Assembly: GCA_946476985.1 (NCBI GenBank)
Contig: CAMKWS010000001.1
Location: 62,001 to 126,000 of the forward strand
Source of the DNA: an uncultured Acetobacteraceae bacterium
Lineage (GTDB): Bacteria > Pseudomonadota > Alphaproteobacteria > Acetobacterales > Acetobacteraceae
Reading direction: 5' to 3'
DNA length: 64,000 nucleotides
In this document: positions 25,470-35,961 of the stretch, one piece after another
Layout: each line of letters starts with the position of its first letter
Position numbering within the stretch: position 1 is the stretch's first letter
The notes under the pieces: model-generated
Seen by the model: only the letters and a program-made list of their open reading frames with translations
Told to the model about the DNA's origin: nothing
Databases searched by the model: none
Made by a program: the position numbers and the translations under genes

Positions 25470-26951
25470 ATGAGCTCACGTTTTTACCGTTCGACATATG
25501 CTAAATGGTCAGTGGAATTGGGGGTCGGAGTATGTTTGGTTGTGCCAACGTCTCCTAGCATTGCGCAAAGCTATACAGGAAGTGGCAGCCCAGAGTTTGT
25601 ACCCCATACGCTAAAAGAGGCTCTCTCTATGGCGTATTTAACAAATCCTCAATTGCGTGAGGCACGTGCACAGTTACGAGCCATAGATGAACAAATGCCA
25701 GCCGCCATGGCAGGGTGGCGCCCGATAATCCAAGGAAATGCAAGCCTTACCTATTATAAGGGTAATAGTAGCTATACACAAACAACTCAGATCCTTGGGC
25801 ATGATGTTAAAATCCCTAACATCCAGCGCTACTCAAGTGGGGGGTATAATGCGGGCGTTAATATTACACAGCCCCTATACCAAGGTGGTAGAACCATCTC
25901 GAATATTCGAATGGCAAAAAACCAAATTTTTGCCCAGCGAGCTCATTTAATTCAAGTTGAGCAACAGGTCCTCTTTAACGCCATGCAGGCTTATGTAGAT
26001 GTCGTGGGAGATGAACAGTTACTGCAAATTAGCATCAATAATGAACGCGTGCTGAGGCAACAATTAGATGCTACTAATCGACGCTTCCATCTAGGAGAAT
26101 TGAGCCGAACAGACGTTGCACAAGCCCAAGGTGCTTTGGCTACGGCCTCAGCTAGCCGTCAGCAAACAGAAGGCTCCCTACAAGCAGCACAAGCAGCTTA
26201 TGTACAGGCTGTTGGTGTTGCCCCTGCACCAGATCTTTTACCCCCTCAGCCGTTAGCTTTGCCTGTCAGCCGAGAAAAGGAGGCTATAGCTGAAGCAGTT
26301 CGCAACAATCCTGCCGTAGTTGCCGCACTCTTTTCTGCAGCGATGCAAAAAGATAATATTTCTGTTCAAATGGCTGCTATTCTTCCCAAAGTCTCTGCCA
26401 GCTTGGGGTATCAACGCACTAAAGACCAAGGAGCGGCTGATTCCCTACAAGATAACAAGTTTGCGGCTCTTACTTTGCAAGTCCCTCTGTATCAAGGGGG
26501 AAGTGAGTATGCAGCTGTTCGCCAAGCAAGACAAACAGCCGTTACAGCACGGCATGAAGTGGATGTGCAGCGCCGACAAGCTTTAAGTGATGCTTCATCT
26601 AGCTGGCAATATTATGTAGCCGCAAAAGAGGCGCTCCGCAGCAATAAAATTGCTGTGACTGCAGATATTGCCGCCTTAGCTGGTGTAGAACGACAAGCCT
26701 TAGTCGGTACAGCGTCTACGTTAGCCGTGCTTCAACAACAACAAACACTTTTGCAAGCACAACAAGCACTTATCCAAAATGTCACATCCTTAGTGACCGC
26801 ATCTTACCAAATTGCCATGAGTATGGGCCGCTTGACGGCTGTTAATTTGAAGCTAGACGTCCCTCTATATGATGAAAAAGCATATTATCGGGCTGTCAAG
26901 AACCGTCTCTGGGGAACCGGGGACTACAGCATTAACCAACCAGGACGATAA
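25470..26951 (+). CDS. tolC: TolC family outer membrane protein
   Basis: LKEALSMAYLTNPQLREARAQLRAIDEQMP..., YNAGVNITQPLYQGGR repeats; start re-called because the 25287 start overlaps tRNA-Cys. Confidence 0.88.
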   Translation: MSSRFYRSTYAKWSVELGVGVCLVVPTSPSIAQSYTGSGSPEFVPHTLKEALSMAYLTNPQLREARAQLRAIDEQMPAAMAGWRPIIQGNASLTYYKGNSSYTQTTQILGHDVKIPNIQRYSSGGYNAGVNITQPLYQGGRTISNIRMAKNQIFAQRAHLIQVEQQVLFNAMQAYVDVVGDEQLLQISINNERVLRQQLDATNRRFHLGELSRTDVAQAQGALATASASRQQTEGSLQAAQAAYVQAVGVAPAPDLLPPQPLALPVSREKEAIAEAVRNNPAVVAALFSAAMQKDNISVQMAAILPKVSASLGYQRTKDQGAADSLQDNKFAALTLQVPLYQGGSEYAAVRQARQTAVTARHEVDVQRRQALSDASSSWQYYVAAKEALRSNKIAVTADIAALAGVERQALVGTASTLAVLQQQQTLLQAQQALIQNVTSLVTASYQIAMSMGRLTAVNLKLDVPLYDEKAYYRAVKNRLWGTGDYSINQPGR

Positions 26952-27043
26952 TGAGATATTTTTCCCGTAAGGGCTATCGGCAAGGACGACTGCTGATGAT
27001 ATGAAGGGGCATCTGTCATCGACCAGCATAAGACCCGGGAACA

Positions 27044-29749
27044 ATGTCCGAACAGAAAATGAATGCTTCCTTAGCCGTTTCCACTTTGGAGAAGGCCTTC
27101 ATCCCTGCCCACTATGAAGATACATTGTATGCGCAGTGGGAAGAAAATGGTGTCTTTAAAGCCCGTCCAGAAGAAGATGGCCAAGCATTCTCTATTATGT
27201 TCCCGCCACCTAATGTGACAGGCACCTTGCATCTTGGTCATGCATTAAACTTTACCCTCCAAGATATTCTTATCCGCTGGCAGCGTGAAAAAGGGAACAA
27301 TGTTCTTTGGCAGCCGGGGACAGATCACGCTGGTATCGCAACTCAAATGGTGGTCGAGCGTGCTCTTGATAAAGAAGGAGTAAGTCGCACAGCTCTAGGA
27401 CGTCCTGGGTTTATCGACCGGGTCTGGGAATGGAAAGAGGAATATGGCGGCACTATCATCAGGCAATTACGCCGCTTAGGGGCATCTGCTGATTGGTCTC
27501 GCGAGCGCTTTACGATGGATGGAGGCCTTTCACGCGCTGTTCGGAAGGTTTTTGTTCAGCTTCATAAAGAAGGGTTAATTTACCGAGATCGCCGCCTCGT
27601 AAACTGGGACCCCATCTTCCGCTCTGCTATTTCCGACCTTGAAGTTGAGAATAAAGAAACAAAAGGTTCTATGTGGCATATCCGCTATCCTCTCGAGGAT
27701 GGGCGCACAATAACCATTGCCACAACACGTCCTGAGACAATGCTGGGTGACGTTGCTGTTGCCGTTAATCCAGAAGATGATCGTTATAAGGACATGGTTG
27801 GCCTTAAGGTCATTTTGCCACTGACGGGGCGACAAATTCCTATCATTGCAGATGAACATTCAGATCCGGAAAAAGGCACCGGAGCAGTTAAAATCACACC
27901 GGCGCATGATTTCAACGACTTTGAAGTTGGTAAAAGGCATGACTTGCCGGCTCCAACCATTCTCGATGAAGCAGCTTGCATTTGGCTAGATGAAATTCAG
28001 TCTGAGCTTAAAGATATTGCCGGTTTGGCTGATGTCGGTTTTGTTAAATCCCTCTCTGGGATGCATCGTGATGAAGCCCGTAAAACAATCGTAGCTGAAT
28101 TAGAAAAACTAGAATGGCTAGAAAAAATTGAGCCACATGTCCTGCAAGTACCCACCGCAGACCGTGGCGGAGCTATTGTGGAGCCACGGCTGACATTACA
28201 ATGGTATTGTGATGCGCCTAAGCTAGCACAACCAGCCGTTGATGCTGTTAAAGCTGAAAAGATGGTCTTTGAACCGCGTCAGTGGGAAAATACTTTCTTT
28301 GCATGGATGAGAGAGCTCCAACCATGGTGTATTAGTCGCCAACTTTGGTGGGGGCACCGTATTCCTGCATGGTACGGTTCCGATGGGAACACTTATGTTG
28401 CAGAGACAGAAGAAGAAGCACAGCAGCAGGCTGGCGAAGGGATTACCCTTACACAAGATGAAGATGTGCTTGATACGTGGTTCAGCTCCGCCTTATGGCC
28501 ATTTACCACACTAGGCTGGCCAGATAAGACCGAGGCACTAAAGCGCTATTACCCAACGAGTACTCTTGTTACAGGTTTTGATATCATCTTCTTCTGGGTC
28601 TCTCGAATGATGATGATGGGATTACACTTCATGGGTGAAGTGCCGTTCCGCAAAATTCTCATCCATGGTTTGGTGCGAGATGAACAAGGACAAAAAATGT
28701 CCAAATCTCGTGGCAATGGAATTGACCCGCTTGACCTCATTTCAGAATTTGGAGCTGATGCAACGCGTCTTGCTATTGCTTCTGGCGCAGGGCTCGGCCG
28801 CGATATCAAACTTGGCCGCTCACGTGTTGAAGAGCATCGAGCATTTGTTACTAAACTATGGAATGCCTCTCGCTTCTTGCAGATGAACGGTGTTGAGCCT
28901 AAAGAGGATTTTGACCCAGCACAGGTTAAATCCACCTTAGCACGCTGGATTATTGAAGAGGCTCGCAAGGCTGTTGCTCACCTTGATTCAGCGCTCCAAG
29001 CATCTCGTTTTGATGAATATAGCCGAGGATGCTATCATTTTGTCTGGAACATATTCTGCGATTGGTTCGTAGAATTCTCTAAACCTACGTTCAAAACAGA
29101 AGGAGCGGAGGCTGAAGAGCTTAAAGCTGCAGGCGCATATGTTCTAGGCATCATCCTGCGCATGATGCACCCGGTTATTCCATTCGTCACGGCAACATTA
29201 TGGAAGAAACTGGGGTATACCGGTGCTTTTGAGCGCCAGAGCTGGCCGAATGTCCCGCAGGTTAATGGTGCTGAAGCTGCGGCTGATGAAGTCAACTGGG
29301 TTATCCGTCTCATTAGTGAAGTACGGACTGTGCGCGCAGAGATGAATGTTCCACCATCTCGTAAGGCACCGCTTCTTTTAAGGGACGCTTCACCTCAGAC
29401 AATAAAACGTGCGGGACAATGGCAAGATGCAATCGGGCAAATGGCTCGTGCTTCAGAAATTAGTCCCTTAAGTGCAGAAGCCCCGAAAATGGCAGCGCAG
29501 ATTGTCTTGGATGAAGCGACAATTCTACTGCCTCTAGAGGGCATCATTGACCTTGATGTAGAACGTGCACGTTTGCAAAAAGAAATCACACGCCTTGAGA
29601 CAGAAATTGGAAAGGTAGAGAAGAAATTAGGGAATGAGAACTTCGTTGCCCGAGCTAAACCCGAAGTTGTGCAGGAAAACCGTGACCGGTTGTCAAGCTT
29701 CCAAGAGGAACATGCAAAACAGAAAAAGGCCTTAGCTCGCCTCGCATAA
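27044..29749 (+). CDS. valS: Valine-tRNA ligase
   Basis: PPPNVTGTLHLGHALN, WWGHRIPAWY, KMSKSRGNGIDP, C-terminal coiled coil. Confidence 0.97.
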   Translation: MSEQKMNASLAVSTLEKAFIPAHYEDTLYAQWEENGVFKARPEEDGQAFSIMFPPPNVTGTLHLGHALNFTLQDILIRWQREKGNNVLWQPGTDHAGIATQMVVERALDKEGVSRTALGRPGFIDRVWEWKEEYGGTIIRQLRRLGASADWSRERFTMDGGLSRAVRKVFVQLHKEGLIYRDRRLVNWDPIFRSAISDLEVENKETKGSMWHIRYPLEDGRTITIATTRPETMLGDVAVAVNPEDDRYKDMVGLKVILPLTGRQIPIIADEHSDPEKGTGAVKITPAHDFNDFEVGKRHDLPAPTILDEAACIWLDEIQSELKDIAGLADVGFVKSLSGMHRDEARKTIVAELEKLEWLEKIEPHVLQVPTADRGGAIVEPRLTLQWYCDAPKLAQPAVDAVKAEKMVFEPRQWENTFFAWMRELQPWCISRQLWWGHRIPAWYGSDGNTYVAETEEEAQQQAGEGITLTQDEDVLDTWFSSALWPFTTLGWPDKTEALKRYYPTSTLVTGFDIIFFWVSRMMMMGLHFMGEVPFRKILIHGLVRDEQGQKMSKSRGNGIDPLDLISEFGADATRLAIASGAGLGRDIKLGRSRVEEHRAFVTKLWNASRFLQMNGVEPKEDFDPAQVKSTLARWIIEEARKAVAHLDSALQASRFDEYSRGCYHFVWNIFCDWFVEFSKPTFKTEGAEAEELKAAGAYVLGIILRMMHPVIPFVTATLWKKLGYTGAFERQSWPNVPQVNGAEAAADEVNWVIRLISEVRTVRAEMNVPPSRKAPLLLRDASPQTIKRAGQWQDAIGQMARASEISPLSAEAPKMAAQIVLDEATILLPLEGIIDLDVERARLQKEITRLETEIGKVEKKLGNENFVARAKPEVVQENRDRLSSFQEEHAKQKKALARLA

Positions 29750-29775
29750 GGCCCCTTACAATATATTTATCATTA

Positions 29776-29806
29776 AAAAGGCCTCCCTTAATTGGGGAGG
29801 CCTTTT
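29776..29806. terminator. Rho-independent terminator after valS
   Basis: AAAAGGCCTCCC...GGGAGGCCTTTT 12-bp stem. Confidence 0.85.
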
Positions 29807-29822
29807 CAGTATCTGCTACGTT

Positions 29823-29863
29823 AAAAAATATTCCTGCACCCTTTGCATGAGCAACAGGAATAT
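29823..29863 (-). terminator. Rho-independent terminator of ilvD
   Basis: Minus strand ATATTCCTG...CAGGAATATTTTTT. Confidence 0.7.
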
Positions 29864-29872
29864 CCGTGCATA

Positions 29873-31726
29873 TTAGCGCTTTTTAACAATAATCTGTGAG
29901 AGATCTCTCACAGCACCATGCGCCGCACTCGTTGTCATCGCTGCATAAGCCTTCAGCGCTGTGGAAACCTGCCGCTCACGCTGCGGTTGCCAACCTGTTG
30001 CACCTTTCTCATGCATCGCCGCACGACGTTGTTTTAGAGTAGCGTCATTAACATCCAAATGCAGCAGACGTGCAGGAATATCAATGATGATACTATCACC
30101 TTCCTCCACAAGGCCAATTAACCCTCCCTCAGCAGCTTCAGGAGAAATATGCCCAACAGAAAGACCTGAACTTCCACCAGAAAAACGGCCATCCGTGATC
30201 AGCGCACAAGCTTCCCCCAAACCCATAGATTTCAGATAACTCGTTGGGTACAGCATTTCCTGCATGCCTGGGCCGCCTTTAGGACCTTCATAGCGAATAA
30301 CAACAACATCACCCGCAATGATTTTCTTGCCCAAGATTGCATTTACTGCAGCATCTTGGCTATCGAAGACACGTGCACGTCCCTTAAATTTTAGGATATT
30401 CTCTGCAACGCCAGCTGTTTTCACAATGGCTCCATCTTCAGCAAGATTACCATAAAGCACAGCAAGGCCGCCATCTTGTGAGAAAGCATGCTCACGCTTG
30501 CGCAGCACACCATTCTCACGGTCCTTGTCTAATTCTTTATAGACACTTGCCTGGGAGAACGCTTCAACCGTCCGTACACCACCCGGAGCAGCACGAAATA
30601 ACTCCTCTGCCTTCGCACTCTTTTGAATAATATCCCACTCTTTTAATGCACTTGCCAAGGATGGGGCATAAACAGTTGCCGTTGATGTATCAATCAGACC
30701 TGCACGATCTAATTCACCTAAAATAGCCGGAATCCCTCCTGCACGGTGAACATCCTCCATATGCACATTTGCTACAGATGGGGAAACTTTGCAGAGATGA
30801 GGCACTTTACGAGACAACGCATCAATATCACTCATGGAGAAATCAACACCTGCCTCATGAGCTGCCGCTAACAAATGTAACACTGTGTTAGTAGAGCCCC
30901 CCATAGCGATATCTAATGTCATCGCATTGGTGAATGCCGCTTTAGTTGCAATGCCACGTGGAAGAGCCGTGGCGTCTCCTTGCTCATACCAACGCCGTGC
31001 AAGAGCAACACTCAAATGACCGGCCTCTAAAAAAAGCTCTTTGCGGCGAGCATGCGTAGCTAGCAAAGAACCATTCCCAGGTAATGACAGTCCTAATGCC
31101 TCTGTCAGGCAATTCATTGAGTTTGCAGTAAACATCCCCGAACATGAACCACATGTAGGACAGGCGGAACGCTCAACCTGTTCCGAAACTTCATCGCTAA
31201 CACGTTCATCCGCTGCAGCAACCATAGATGTTACAAGATCAACAGCTCGTTCAATGCCATCCATATCTGCCTTACCGGCTTCCATAGGACCACCGGACAC
31301 AAAGATAGTTGGGATGTTTAACCGCAATGAGGCCATGAGCATCCCAGGAGTGATCTTGTCACAATTACTAATGCACACTAAAGCGTCCGCACAATGTGCA
31401 TTAACCATATATTCAACAGAATCAGCGATAAGCTCACGGGAGGGGAGGGAATATAACATTCCGCCATGCCCCATTGCGATGCCATCATCTACAGCGATCG
31501 TGTTGAACTCTTTGGCAACACCACCTGCTTCCTCAATAGCTGAGGCAACAAGTGCCCCCATGTCTTTAAGATGAACATGCCCAGGCACAAATTGCGTAAA
31601 GGAATTCGCAATAGCGATAATGGGTTTATTAAAATCGTCATCCTTCATACCTGTTGCACGCCAAAGAGCACGTGCCCCGGCCATGTTACGACCACGGGTA
31701 CTAGTATGAGAGCGATAGGCAGGCAT
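29873..31726 (-). CDS. ilvD: Dihydroxy-acid dehydratase
   Basis: [53 protein letters not shown]. Confidence 0.97.
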   Translation of the reverse strand: MPAYRSHTSTRGRNMAGARALWRATGMKDDDFNKPIIAIANSFTQFVPGHVHLKDMGALVASAIEEAGGVAKEFNTIAVDDGIAMGHGGMLYSLPSRELIADSVEYMVNAHCADALVCISNCDKITPGMLMASLRLNIPTIFVSGGPMEAGKADMDGIERAVDLVTSMVAAADERVSDEVSEQVERSACPTCGSCSGMFTANSMNCLTEALGLSLPGNGSLLATHARRKELFLEAGHLSVALARRWYEQGDATALPRGIATKAAFTNAMTLDIAMGGSTNTVLHLLAAAHEAGVDFSMSDIDALSRKVPHLCKVSPSVANVHMEDVHRAGGIPAILGELDRAGLIDTSTATVYAPSLASALKEWDIIQKSAKAEELFRAAPGGVRTVEAFSQASVYKELDKDRENGVLRKREHAFSQDGGLAVLYGNLAEDGAIVKTAGVAENILKFKGRARVFDSQDAAVNAILGKKIIAGDVVVIRYEGPKGGPGMQEMLYPTSYLKSMGLGEACALITDGRFSGGSSGLSVGHISPEAAEGGLIGLVEEGDSIIIDIPARLLHLDVNDATLKQRRAAMHEKGATGWQPQRERQVSTALKAYAAMTTSAAHGAVRDLSQIIVKKR

Positions 31727-31874
31727 GGGAAACCCCTTTTATAAAGGAACGTATAAACGTATTAGATTGTAAGAAAATGTAACATATAAGAAAAAAATTG
31801 AAAGATATGAAAACAGCAAAGAAAGCCCCCTAGTCGTAGAGCTTTTATCGTTCCATATAAGTAGACACACATTT

Positions 31875-32429
31875 TTGATCTTTATGGAACTACGAATGTC
31901 TCAAACATCCTCAATCCTTCTCGGGGGCGGTTGCTTCTGGTGTGTCGAAGCAATCTTCACAGGCTTGCGGGGCGTTGTCTCAGCCAAACCAGGATATGCC
32001 GGTGGCCATATGGAGCGGCCAAGCTATGAAGATGTCTGCACAGGCGAGACCGGTCATGCCGAAGTTGTTAAGCTCGTATTTAATCCTACAGACATTAGCT
32101 TAGAAGATATTCTACGTGTTTTCTTTACAACCCATGACCCAACACAACTTAATCATCAGGGTGATGATGTAGGAACGCAATATCGTTCGGTTATCTTTGC
32201 CGACGAAGAGCAGCAGAAAATTGCCCGTGCTGTGCGTGATGATATCACCAACCAAAAAATATGGGAGAATCCTCTTGTAACGGCTATTGAAGGGCCGACT
32301 CCTTTTTGGGAAGCCGAAGAAAAACATCACGATTATTTTGCACGCAACCCAGAAACATCTTATTGCGCAGCTGTCGTTGCTCCAAAGGTTGCAAAGGCAC
32401 GTAAACTCTACCGTGACCGTCTAAAATAA
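31875..32429 (+). CDS. msrA: Peptide-methionine (S)-S-oxide reductase MsrA
   Basis: GGGCFWCVEAIF, GYAGG, YRSVIF. Confidence 0.96.
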   Translation: MIFMELRMSQTSSILLGGGCFWCVEAIFTGLRGVVSAKPGYAGGHMERPSYEDVCTGETGHAEVVKLVFNPTDISLEDILRVFFTTHDPTQLNHQGDDVGTQYRSVIFADEEQQKIARAVRDDITNQKIWENPLVTAIEGPTPFWEAEEKHHDYFARNPETSYCAAVVAPKVAKARKLYRDRLK

Positions 32430-32450
32430 AAGGACTACTTGAGAAATAGA

Positions 32451-32475
32451 ATAACCGGCCCACAAAGCCGGTTAT
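32451..32475. terminator. Terminator hairpin after msrA
   Basis: ATAACCGGC-CCACAAA-GCCGGTTAT. Confidence 0.6.
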
Positions 32476-32519
32476 CATTTCTTCTTTCGCCGAAGCTCAA
32501 AGAAATAAAAGAGACAGTT

Positions 32520-33839
32520 TTACTCGTCATCTTCTAGCAAAAAGCGATCTGTCTCTTCGTCATAGCTGAAAAGACAAGCATACCGTGCCCATGAGATTGC
32601 CGTACTCAATGTCTGCTTTGCATAACTTGCAGACATTGAGTTTTCTAACTTCCGGCGGAAATAGTCAGCATCAATATAATGATTTGCACGCTCATCTAGT
32701 GTGCCACGAATCAACTTTAAAAGTGGCACGGAGTGAAGCAAAGCACCTCGCATAATGTCTCGCCGAGCATCGGCGTCTCCCTCCACAAAAGTTTGCCCCG
32801 TATTAGTCAGGAAAATGTCACCATCCTCAAGATCAGCAAAATCTAAAAGTTGCAGGGTTTCCCCCAGTGGGAAAAGGTCATCCAACGTCATTTGCAATCT
32901 TTGAGCGAGTTCAGGCAAATCCGCTCTCCCAGATATGGGAGCATGCTCTAATGCTTCCATCAGCCCTACAAGAAGCTCAATAGACAGGTCTGGCAAGGCG
33001 ATAAACTGTTCGTCTTCTCCAGACACTTCTTCGGTCAAAGATGCATTAATCTCCGCTTCAGAAACACTCGGCGCCCGAAGGGTCATCAATGTATAAATCT
33101 GATCGACAAAATGTCTAAAAGACGCCTCTTGTCGGTTGCGTGGGTGAGGGAAGGGCACTGGTATTTCATGTGTAATCCGGCCTGGGTTTGATGAGAAAAG
33201 CAATATCCGGTCACACATAAGCACGGCTTCCTCAATCGCGTGCGTTGCGAGTACCATAGCTTTTAACGGAGCAAGCCGCTTGTCCTTCCAAAGCTCAATC
33301 AAATCTGTTCGTAAGTTTTCAGCACTAAGATGATCAATATTAAGAAAAGGTTCATCCAAAAGCAGCACCTCAGGCTGGCGTGCTAATGCACGTGTAAGAG
33401 AAACCCTTTCCTTCAATGCATCAGAAAGCTCTCTAGGATAAGCTCCCTCATACCCATCCATGTCCATGATTTCGATAATATCATCAACACGTTTTTCTCT
33501 CTCCACGTGAGGCAGCTTCTTCGCCTCTAATGCTAGGAGAACATTTTCACGTACAGTCAACCATGGAAATAAAACATCATCTTGCAAGACAATTGAGACC
33601 GCTTCCAACATCTGTGGTGTTGCTGTGTTACTCCCCCACAAGATGCTTCCTTTCATAGGAGATTCTAGTCCTGCTATAATTTTTAACAGACTAGACTTTC
33701 CAGATCCTGAACGCCCCACTAATCCCAAGATTTCCCCTGGGCGAACCTCAAGATTCACCTGCTCTACAATCGGCAATTCTTGATTGCGTGATTTACGCGC
33801 GAATTGTGCACAATCAGCTAAACGTAACAGAGCACTCAT
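32520..33839 (-). CDS. ABC transporter ATP-binding protein (NitT/TauT type) with C-terminal AAA-associated domain
   Basis: GRSGSGKSSLLKIIAGL, NBD plus ~180-aa C-terminal extension; overlaps permease gene. Confidence 0.85.
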   Translation of the reverse strand: MSALLRLADCAQFARKSRNQELPIVEQVNLEVRPGEILGLVGRSGSGKSSLLKIIAGLESPMKGSILWGSNTATPQMLEAVSIVLQDDVLFPWLTVRENVLLALEAKKLPHVEREKRVDDIIEIMDMDGYEGAYPRELSDALKERVSLTRALARQPEVLLLDEPFLNIDHLSAENLRTDLIELWKDKRLAPLKAMVLATHAIEEAVLMCDRILLFSSNPGRITHEIPVPFPHPRNRQEASFRHFVDQIYTLMTLRAPSVSEAEINASLTEEVSGEDEQFIALPDLSIELLVGLMEALEHAPISGRADLPELAQRLQMTLDDLFPLGETLQLLDFADLEDGDIFLTNTGQTFVEGDADARRDIMRGALLHSVPLLKLIRGTLDERANHYIDADYFRRKLENSMSASYAKQTLSTAISWARYACLFSYDEETDRFLLEDDE

Positions 33840-35362
33840 GAATGGACCTTATATTTACGAGAGACACGCTCCTGGAGAGGAATAAATACTCCCCAGCGCA
33901 ATGCTGCGGCCAACAGGGTTATAAAAAGAAGAAACAGGCATTGCACACCATATGCATGGCTCCGCAAAGCTAAAAGAAGAGTTCCACCAGCACTTGAACT
34001 TGCGTCAACACTCTCCGAAGCGAAGAGTTCAACGAGGTAGACGTTACTCCAAAACAAGAAGAGAACCGCCAAAGCCCCTTGCAATAAAGCAGGGAGTAGA
34101 AGGGGCAATTTGACGTGCTGCCACATAGGAATAAAAGGTAGTCTAAGCTGTTGCCCCATTAATAAAAGCCGTTCAGCAATCGGATTAGACTCTTGATAAA
34201 GCACTCCCCAGCCTGCTCCTCCTAATACAGCTAAGACGGGCAGGATCACAGCAGGCAGACCGAGTTGTTTTACACAAAATGGGTAAAGCAAAAAGAATGG
34301 GAAAAACGCACAAGCGAGGGAAAAACGGCGAAGGATTGACCTATAGACCGTGGGCAGGCTTAAAGTCAGTCCTCCAATACCCCCCCAAAATAAACCTCCT
34401 ACAACAAGTGGCAATACTCCATACGAGAAAAGACCTAACACCCCTCCCTGCCAAGGCCATAACTCATAGCTAAGAAGTGAAGATAACAAGCCGACCACGC
34501 CTAAGCCTGTAAGTAATGCTGGATCCTTCCACCATGCTACAGGGCGTTCATCCTGTTCCTCTCTCTCAAAGGTACCAGTACACACGGTATAGCGTTGGCT
34601 ACGTTTTAAAAACGGCCCTATAACACCATGCTGCACCACAGCTATAAGAAGCAGAGACAGCATAAAAATAGAAACAGCCTTTACGCTTCGCCCTGCATAA
34701 AGCTCTGTAATAAATTCAGCTCCTAGCCCTTTATACGGCGCTGTGGAGAAGAGGGTTTCGAGTGCCTCGGCTCCCAAAATTCTTAACCAAAAGTCAGGGA
34801 AATCTCGGAGAACACATTGTACAAGATCTGAGAAAGCAAAAGGAATATGTAACCGCCAGAAAAAATGCCAACGATCTAACCTAAGGGCCCGTGCACTCTT
34901 AATATAATCAGCAGGGATGTTGTCTTCTGCCTGCAAGACAACATGCACGCTGCGTACAATCAAACTAAATGCAGCGATTACACTTACTGTCCAAAAAGAC
35001 GGCAAAACAGCATATACCAACCCAATCATACATAAGGCCGGAATATCTATCAAAGAGGCGGTCATCCAATAAATGATGCGACGCAACCACCTCGAACATG
35101 CAGCGAGACCTAATAAAAGGAAATTCCCTAAGGCTGTTAAAAAAAGAGCTAAAAGAGTTTTTCCTAAGGTTGCAAAAAAGCTCTGCCACACAGGGGGCAC
35201 GGTCAAAGAACCGTCTATGGGGAGCAAGCCACCCTGTAGCAATAAAAAATAAAGCCCTCCCATAATGAGGAGGCAGCAAGACAAGCCACTACCACAGCAG
35301 ACAAATAGCCAACGTGTGGAAATACCTTCCCAATTAGCAAATGGCAGCAAGCGTCGTCTCAT
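33836..35362 (-). CDS. ABC transporter permease, fused double BPD domain
   Basis: Two inner-membrane halves with EAA-like segments (ARALRLDRWHFFWRLHIPFAF; GQQLRLPFIPMWQHVKLPLLLPALL). Confidence 0.8.
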   Translation of the reverse strand: MRRRLLPFANWEGISTRWLFVCCGSGLSCCLLIMGGLYFLLLQGGLLPIDGSLTVPPVWQSFFATLGKTLLALFLTALGNFLLLGLAACSRWLRRIIYWMTASLIDIPALCMIGLVYAVLPSFWTVSVIAAFSLIVRSVHVVLQAEDNIPADYIKSARALRLDRWHFFWRLHIPFAFSDLVQCVLRDFPDFWLRILGAEALETLFSTAPYKGLGAEFITELYAGRSVKAVSIFMLSLLLIAVVQHGVIGPFLKRSQRYTVCTGTFEREEQDERPVAWWKDPALLTGLGVVGLLSSLLSYELWPWQGGVLGLFSYGVLPLVVGGLFWGGIGGLTLSLPTVYRSILRRFSLACAFFPFFLLYPFCVKQLGLPAVILPVLAVLGGAGWGVLYQESNPIAERLLLMGQQLRLPFIPMWQHVKLPLLLPALLQGALAVLFLFWSNVYLVELFASESVDASSSAGGTLLLALRSHAYGVQCLFLLFITLLAAALRWGVFIPLQERVSRKYKVHS

Positions 35363-35473
35363 GACCTGCCCATGGGTAATCGAACCTTCATAGGGGGATT
35401 TTACCAGATGCTATGATTAAGGATAGCGTTGATTTTCTAAAAATTAATCAACCGCCTTATTTTCAATGAACGC

Positions 35474-35926
35474 TTAATGCCCTGTGCTGCCAAAACCGCC
35501 TTTTCCTCTAGCGGTATCATCTAAGGAAGAACATTCTTCCCATGCCATCCGCACAACAGGAGCTATCACCCCTTGGGCAACCCTCATTCCACGCTCAATG
35601 ACGAAATCTTCCTGCCCCGCATTGATCAAGATAATCTTCACCTCACCACGATAATCTTCATCAATCGTGCCAGGGCTATTAGGCACCATGATCCCATGTT
35701 TAAGGGCTAGGCCCGAACGAGGACGAATTTGTAATTCATAATTTTCAGGTAAAGCAATGCACAACCCCGTCGGAATTAAAACTCTTTGCCCTGGCACTAC
35801 AGTTACCGGTTCTGTCACCGCTGCCTGAAAATCCACTCCTGCAGCGCCGCTTGTACCATATTGGGGAAGCGCCAGACCTTCTGCGTGAGGGAGGCGTACA
35901 ACACGAACATTCACATTGTTAGACAT
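35474..35926 (-). CDS. dut: dUTP diphosphatase
   Basis: [42 protein letters not shown]. Confidence 0.96.
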   Translation of the reverse strand: MSNNVNVRVVRLPHAEGLALPQYGTSGAAGVDFQAAVTEPVTVVPGQRVLIPTGLCIALPENYELQIRPRSGLALKHGIMVPNSPGTIDEDYRGEVKIILINAGQEDFVIERGMRVAQGVIAPVVRMAWEECSSLDDTARGKGGFGSTGH

Positions 35927-35961
35927 AACAAAACACTACATTATTTAGAGGGAGGGAAAAC

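Noticed and set aside
25470-26951. TolC as dedicated export component for the bacteriocin-like peptide
   Set aside because: It lies beyond the tRNA and next to valS, likely a housekeeping location, with no membrane-fusion protein or ABC exporter beside it. Physical proximity is weak evidence.
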